From NCBI GenBank assembly GCA_013619005.1, contig JABXKY010000111.1, positions 1 through 9,221 of the forward strand: a stretch of DNA of 9,221 bases, given 5' to 3'. Source of the stretch: Candidatus Bathyarchaeota archaeon (GTDB taxonomy: Archaea; Thermoproteota; Bathyarchaeia; TCS64). Each line of letters opens with the position of its first letter. Position 1 is the first letter of the stretch. The position numbers and the translations under genes were made by a program. The notes below the pieces were generated by a model that saw only the letters and a list, made by a program, of their open reading frames with translations, was not told the DNA's origin and ran no database searches. Positions 6,740 through 9,221 of this stretch are shown here, in pieces.

Positions 6740-7189
6740 ATGGAAAAAGAAAACGCCCTCCGCCTCATCGAGAGTTCATCAAGGCGAGAGCACTCCCTGC
6801 TCGTATCCAAGATTATGACCGTGTTGTCTGATGCCCACGGGGAGAGCAACTTGAATTGGGAGCTGGCGGGGCTACTTCATGACCTTGACTATGATGCAAC
6901 CATCGATGAACGTGGGCTCCATGGAGAAAAAGCGGCCGAGGCCCTAACCGGCCTTGTGGACGAATCAGTTCTCCACGCGATTAAATCTCATGACCACAGA
7001 GCAGGGTACAAACCCAGCTCCCTCCTCGACAACAGTCTACAGTTCGCTGACGCCGTATCTATCCTCCTCAGGGAATCAGAGGATGTTCTGGATGAGAAGC
7101 CCTGGGTCAAGGAGATAATCGAGGAGTACCAGCTGCCCAATGGCTTGAGTCTACCCGAGTTAATCAGGATGTTCTCCGAGAGTCTTTAA
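6740..7189 (+). CDS. Small HD-domain phosphohydrolase
   Basis: The 149-residue protein has the metal-ligand pattern of the HD superfamily: His18 in REHSLL, the His47-Asp48 pair in AGLLHDLDYD, further histidines at 61, 79, 84 and 86 (LHAIKSHDH), and Asp104 in QFADAVS. Such proteins are metal-dependent phosphohydrolases acting on nucleotides or other phosphoesters; this stand-alone version of about 150 residues belongs to the poorly characterised predicted-hydrolase group, and no substrate can be read. I chose ATG 6740 over ATG 6710 because MEKENALRLIESSSRREHS matches the usual distance from start to first His, and the TATA-like box at 6697-6706 would be too near the earlier ATG. No transmembrane segments are seen. 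Its last 30 bp overlap the 3' end of the convergent dehydrogenase gene. Confidence 0.88.
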   Translation: MEKENALRLIESSSRREHSLLVSKIMTVLSDAHGESNLNWELAGLLHDLDYDATIDERGLHGEKAAEALTGLVDESVLHAIKSHDHRAGYKPSSLLDNSLQFADAVSILLRESEDVLDEKPWVKEIIEEYQLPNGLSLPELIRMFSESL

Positions 7190-8023
7190 CGTCCAGTCCC
7201 AGAGCCTGTCCTGGATCTCCTCGTCGTATGTGATCTCCGCGGACTCCGTCTCCTTCCTCTTTGCAAAGGTCTTCCCCGATATACCCTCAATCTCGGAGGC
7301 CGTGGCCGCCCAGATACTGGTCTCCGCCCCCTTCTCGGCGCTTATCTGGATGGGCCTGACGATGGTGAAAGCGATCCTGTCCCTGAGACCACCCATGTTT
7401 CTGCCCAGGTTTGTTGCCACGAACCCCGGCTCAACCACGTTGGCCGTAACGCCGGTCCCAACCAATCGCCTGGCCAGGGCATATGTGAACGTTGTCACGA
7501 TGAGCTTGCTGTTGGCGTACTGCTTCATGCTGGCGTACTTTTTCTCCATCATGATGTCATCGAAATCAATCTTTCCCGTCTTGTGCATCCCCGAGCTGAT
7601 GTTTATGATCCTAGAGGGCTCTGTCTCCCTCAACATGGCCAGGAGGTTATTTGTGAGCCTGAACACGCCAAGGTAGTTGGTCGCGATGGTCTTCTCGAAG
7701 CCCGCCTCGGTCTCCTGGCGCTTGCTAAAAGCCGCTCCTGCGTTGTTGATGAGCACGTTGAGGCACATGAAACGCTCCTTGAAGGCTTTGGTGAACCTGT
7801 CCACGCTTGCCACGTCGCTAACATCGCAGTGCATCAGGTAGACACTGCTGGCGCCCGTCGCCTGTTTGATCTCCTCCATGGCCGTCTCCCCCTTGTCCAT
7901 ATTCCGCACGACCATAACCACGGTCGCCCCCCTCTCGGCGAGCCCCTTGGCCGTATGGTACCCTATCCCAGAGTTGGCGCCGGTGACGATGCACACCTGA
8001 CCAGTGCAGACCTTTTCGCTCAT
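7160..8023 (-). CDS. Short-chain dehydrogenase/reductase (classical SDR, retinol-dehydrogenase-like)
   Basis: A 287-residue classical SDR oxidoreductase. It carries the cofactor turn TGANSGIG at 14-21, Arg40 at the end of the second strand (MVVRN) which favours NADP(H), CDVSD with Asp67, NNAG at 93-96, Asn116 in TNYLG, the catalytic Ser143/144 in ISSG, and YANSK with Tyr169 and Lys173. The tetrad Asn-Ser-Tyr-Lys is therefore complete, and the PGFVATNLG loop (199-207) after it is normal. The N-terminus resembles the retinol-dehydrogenase/WWOX-type group, but the substrate is unknown. No signal peptide or membrane anchor is seen. The ATG at 8023 is directly preceded by AGGAGGT (8024-8030 complement), too close for standard SD use. 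A TATA box about 27 nt upstream suggests a leaderless mRNA. Its 3' end overlaps the HD-domain gene by 30 bp. Confidence 0.94.
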   Translation of the reverse strand: MSEKVCTGQVCIVTGANSGIGYHTAKGLAERGATVVMVVRNMDKGETAMEEIKQATGASSVYLMHCDVSDVASVDRFTKAFKERFMCLNVLINNAGAAFSKRQETEAGFEKTIATNYLGVFRLTNNLLAMLRETEPSRIINISSGMHKTGKIDFDDIMMEKKYASMKQYANSKLIVTTFTYALARRLVGTGVTANVVEPGFVATNLGRNMGGLRDRIAFTIVRPIQISAEKGAETSIWAATASEIEGISGKTFAKRKETESAEITYDEEIQDRLWDWTLKTLGEHPD

Positions 8024-8100
8024 ACCTCCTAGTTATCCCACGTTGTCTTAAAAACCGTCCCCGCAAGTGTCAATTATCCCTTTAACACCCTGTTACCTAG
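8024..8100. promoter_or_regulatory. Divergent promoter region between the SDR and nitroreductase genes
   Basis: This 77-bp gap holds AT-rich boxes for both directions. For the minus-strand SDR, TTTTTAA (plus coordinates 8048-8054) ends 24 nt before its ATG. For the plus-strand nitroreductase, CAATTATCC at 8071-8079 is centred 26 nt before GTG 8101, with TTTAACA at 8081-8087 as an alternative serving TTG 8110. Both spacings predict near-leaderless transcripts. The heptamer TTATCCC occurs twice in the same orientation (8033-8039 and 8074-8080), 41 bp apart, and might be a shared regulator site. Confidence 0.5.
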
Positions 8101-8943
8101 GTGAATTTTTTGGGTGAAACGTTCAAGGTCCACGGCTACACCGAGGACCAGCTCATATCCATGAAGATGGACGACTTGCGGGCGGTGTTCCACGAGAGAA
8201 CACACCACACAATCGAGGTCTACTATTACAGGATACTCAAGGGCAACTACGAGATGCCCGAGGATTACGGTGTTGTGGCCGAGAAGCTCCTTGAGATCTG
8301 GAAGAACCGGGGGTTCCCAATGAACCCGCCGGACATCCAGTGGTGTATCGAGTACATCGACGCGGCGAAGCGGATGAGGGAGGGAAAGTCCCCGGGGCTG
8401 GCCGTGACCCCGTGGGAGAGTTTCACCGAGGCAGAGGCGGATACCGTTGAGCGGCTGATCTACGGCAGGAAGAGTATCAGGCAGTTCAAGCCCGACCCCG
8501 TCCCCGATCACATGATCAGGCGAATCCTCAAGGCGGGGCTGTACGCCCCCCACGGCTGTAACGTCGGCTGCACACGGTTCCTCGTGCTCAGGGACCCAGA
8601 GGAGCAGAAGCTGGTGAGCAGCGACATCCCCATCGAGAACTGCGTCATGATCGTGGTGCTCCAGGAGTTCAGCATGTACCACACGCTACGCTTCGAGAAG
8701 TATGTGCCCCAGAACCTCTACTTTGACGCCGGTGCGGCGGCCGACCACATATGCCTCATGGCCCACGCGCTGGGGCTCGGCCACTGCTGGCTCACCCACG
8801 GCGAGGAGACACAGAAAAAGCTCAGGGAGCACTTCAACCTGGGCCCCACCATGACGAGCAGGAACCACATAATCATCGGCTGGCCCGACGAGGAGACATT
8901 GAAGTCAGAGAGGATGAGCCTGGACGAGTCCATCCTCAACTAG
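8101..8943 (+). CDS. Nitroreductase-family FMN flavoprotein with N-terminal helical extension
   Basis: Residues about 116-280 of this 280-residue protein form a nitroreductase-fold domain: RKSIRQFKPDPVP at 123-135 is the FMN-phosphate-binding start, APHGCNVGCTRFLVL at 149-163 corresponds to the APS-x-x-N-x-Q-P-W-x-F segment, and DAGAAADHICLMAHALGLGHCWL at 209-231 is the typical helix and strand. The enzymes are FMN-dependent NAD(P)H oxidoreductases, usually dimeric and cytosolic. The first 115 residues are unlike the common NfsB/NfsA layout. They look helical, with a His/Tyr-rich stretch HERTHHTIEVYYY at 31-43 and WCIEYIDAAKRM at 81-92, and I do not recognise them. Cysteines at 153 and 157 (HGCNVGC) replace usual residues by the flavin. 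The start may be GTG 8101 or TTG 8110; the promoter supports either. A HAD-family gene follows 8 nt after the TAG stop, so they may be co-transcribed. Confidence 0.88.
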   Translation: MNFLGETFKVHGYTEDQLISMKMDDLRAVFHERTHHTIEVYYYRILKGNYEMPEDYGVVAEKLLEIWKNRGFPMNPPDIQWCIEYIDAAKRMREGKSPGLAVTPWESFTEAEADTVERLIYGRKSIRQFKPDPVPDHMIRRILKAGLYAPHGCNVGCTRFLVLRDPEEQKLVSSDIPIENCVMIVVLQEFSMYHTLRFEKYVPQNLYFDAGAAADHICLMAHALGLGHCWLTHGEETQKKLREHFNLGPTMTSRNHIIIGWPDEETLKSERMSLDESILN

Positions 8944-8951
8944 GTGACCAA

Positions 8952-9221
8952 TTGAAGCCGCTGCTCCTCTTCGATATGGATGGGACCCTCATTATACTGA
9001 GGCACAGGCCAAAGTACCGGGGGACCATCACCCACCACACGCCGTTCATGGTCATCAAGGCCCAGATGAAGGAGATCGCCGTTGGCCACGGCGTCCCTCC
9101 CGAGGAGATCATGGGCATGAACAGGATGGCCCACATCTGGAACAGGACGAGGAGCTACCTTGAGGAGGGTGGGCGGAGCCCTGAGGATGTCCAGGCAATC
9201 ATCGACGAGATAAACGTGCCC
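8952..9221 (+). CDS. HAD-superfamily hydrolase, N-terminal part (cut by window edge)
   Basis: From TTG 8952, 90 codons run to the last base of the window without a stop. The start MKPLLLFDMDGTLI carries the HAD motif I DxDGT, with Asp8 as the expected nucleophile and Asp10 as the acid/base. The following 75 residues are a mostly helical, charged segment (MKEIAVGHGVPPEEIMGMNRM and onwards), which fits a C1 cap of a beta-phosphoglucomutase/phosphatase type. Motifs II-IV lie outside the window. TTG is the only sensible start: the stop of the nitroreductase is 8 nt upstream, AGGTGA at 8942-8947 gives an SD with 4-nt spacing, and the upstream GTG 8944 stops after three codons. The substrate is unknown. 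Motif I begins almost at once after the start, so the N-terminus is not truncated. Confidence 0.82.
   Translation, partial: MKPLLLFDMDGTLIILRHRPKYRGTITHHTPFMVIKAQMKEIAVGHGVPPEEIMGMNRMAHIWNRTRSYLEEGGRSPEDVQAIIDEINVP

Noticed and set aside
8074..8682. Open frame of 202 codons on the minus strand opposite the nitroreductase
   Set aside because: Antisense shadow of a recognised flavoprotein gene; the sequence is rich in His, Leu and Val with no domain pattern.
1..9221. Mobile element, CRISPR array, tRNA or defence island
   Set aside because: No transposase or integrase, no regularly spaced repeats, no cloverleaf-like stretch, and the genes are ordinary metabolic and RNA-modification families with uniform base composition.

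Overview
The window looks like a piece of an archaeal chromosome. It has a high GC content, and most genes are preceded by short AT-rich boxes about 25-30 nt before the start codon with little or no 5' leader, which fits TATA-box/TBP promoters and leaderless mRNAs. A NOL1/NOP2/sun-type RNA m5C methyltransferase followed by a separate small PUA-type ribosome-biogenesis protein fits the same picture. I cannot fix the phylum from this sequence; a mesophilic lineage such as Bathyarchaeia is a guess. Nine genes plus one partial gene at the right edge fill nearly all the DNA. I see no tRNA, rRNA, CRISPR array, insertion sequence or prophage.

Layout. (1) 1-2884, minus strand: two peptidases in tandem, a P1/DmpA-type autoprocessing aminopeptidase (1826-2884) followed by an S9C-type prolyl-oligopeptidase/acylaminoacyl-peptidase homologue (to 1729) whose C-terminus runs off the left edge. 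(2) about 2904-4273, plus strand, divergent from the peptidases: RNA m5C methyltransferase and a PUA-domain protein, translationally coupled through an ATGA overlap. (3) 4314-6706, plus strand: a SelA-like PLP enzyme and, 2 nt later, an MFS transporter, probably one operon with its own promoter. (4) 6740-7189, plus: a small HD-domain phosphohydrolase with its own TATA box over the transporter stop codon. It converges with and overlaps by 30 bp (5) 7160-8023, minus: a short-chain dehydrogenase. (6) 8101-9221, plus, divergent from the dehydrogenase: a nitroreductase-family flavoprotein with an unusual N-terminal extension of about 115 residues, then a partial HAD-family hydrolase that leaves the window on the right.

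Functionally, the left half combines intracellular peptide turnover with rRNA/tRNA modification. The middle may be an amino-acid or amino-sugar metabolism and transport pair, because archaeal SelA-like proteins are generally not selenocysteine synthases. The right half holds redox enzymes and two putative phosphohydrolases without an obvious shared pathway. The points most worth following are the SelA-like/MFS pair, the nitroreductase extension, and the very compact divergent promoter regions.
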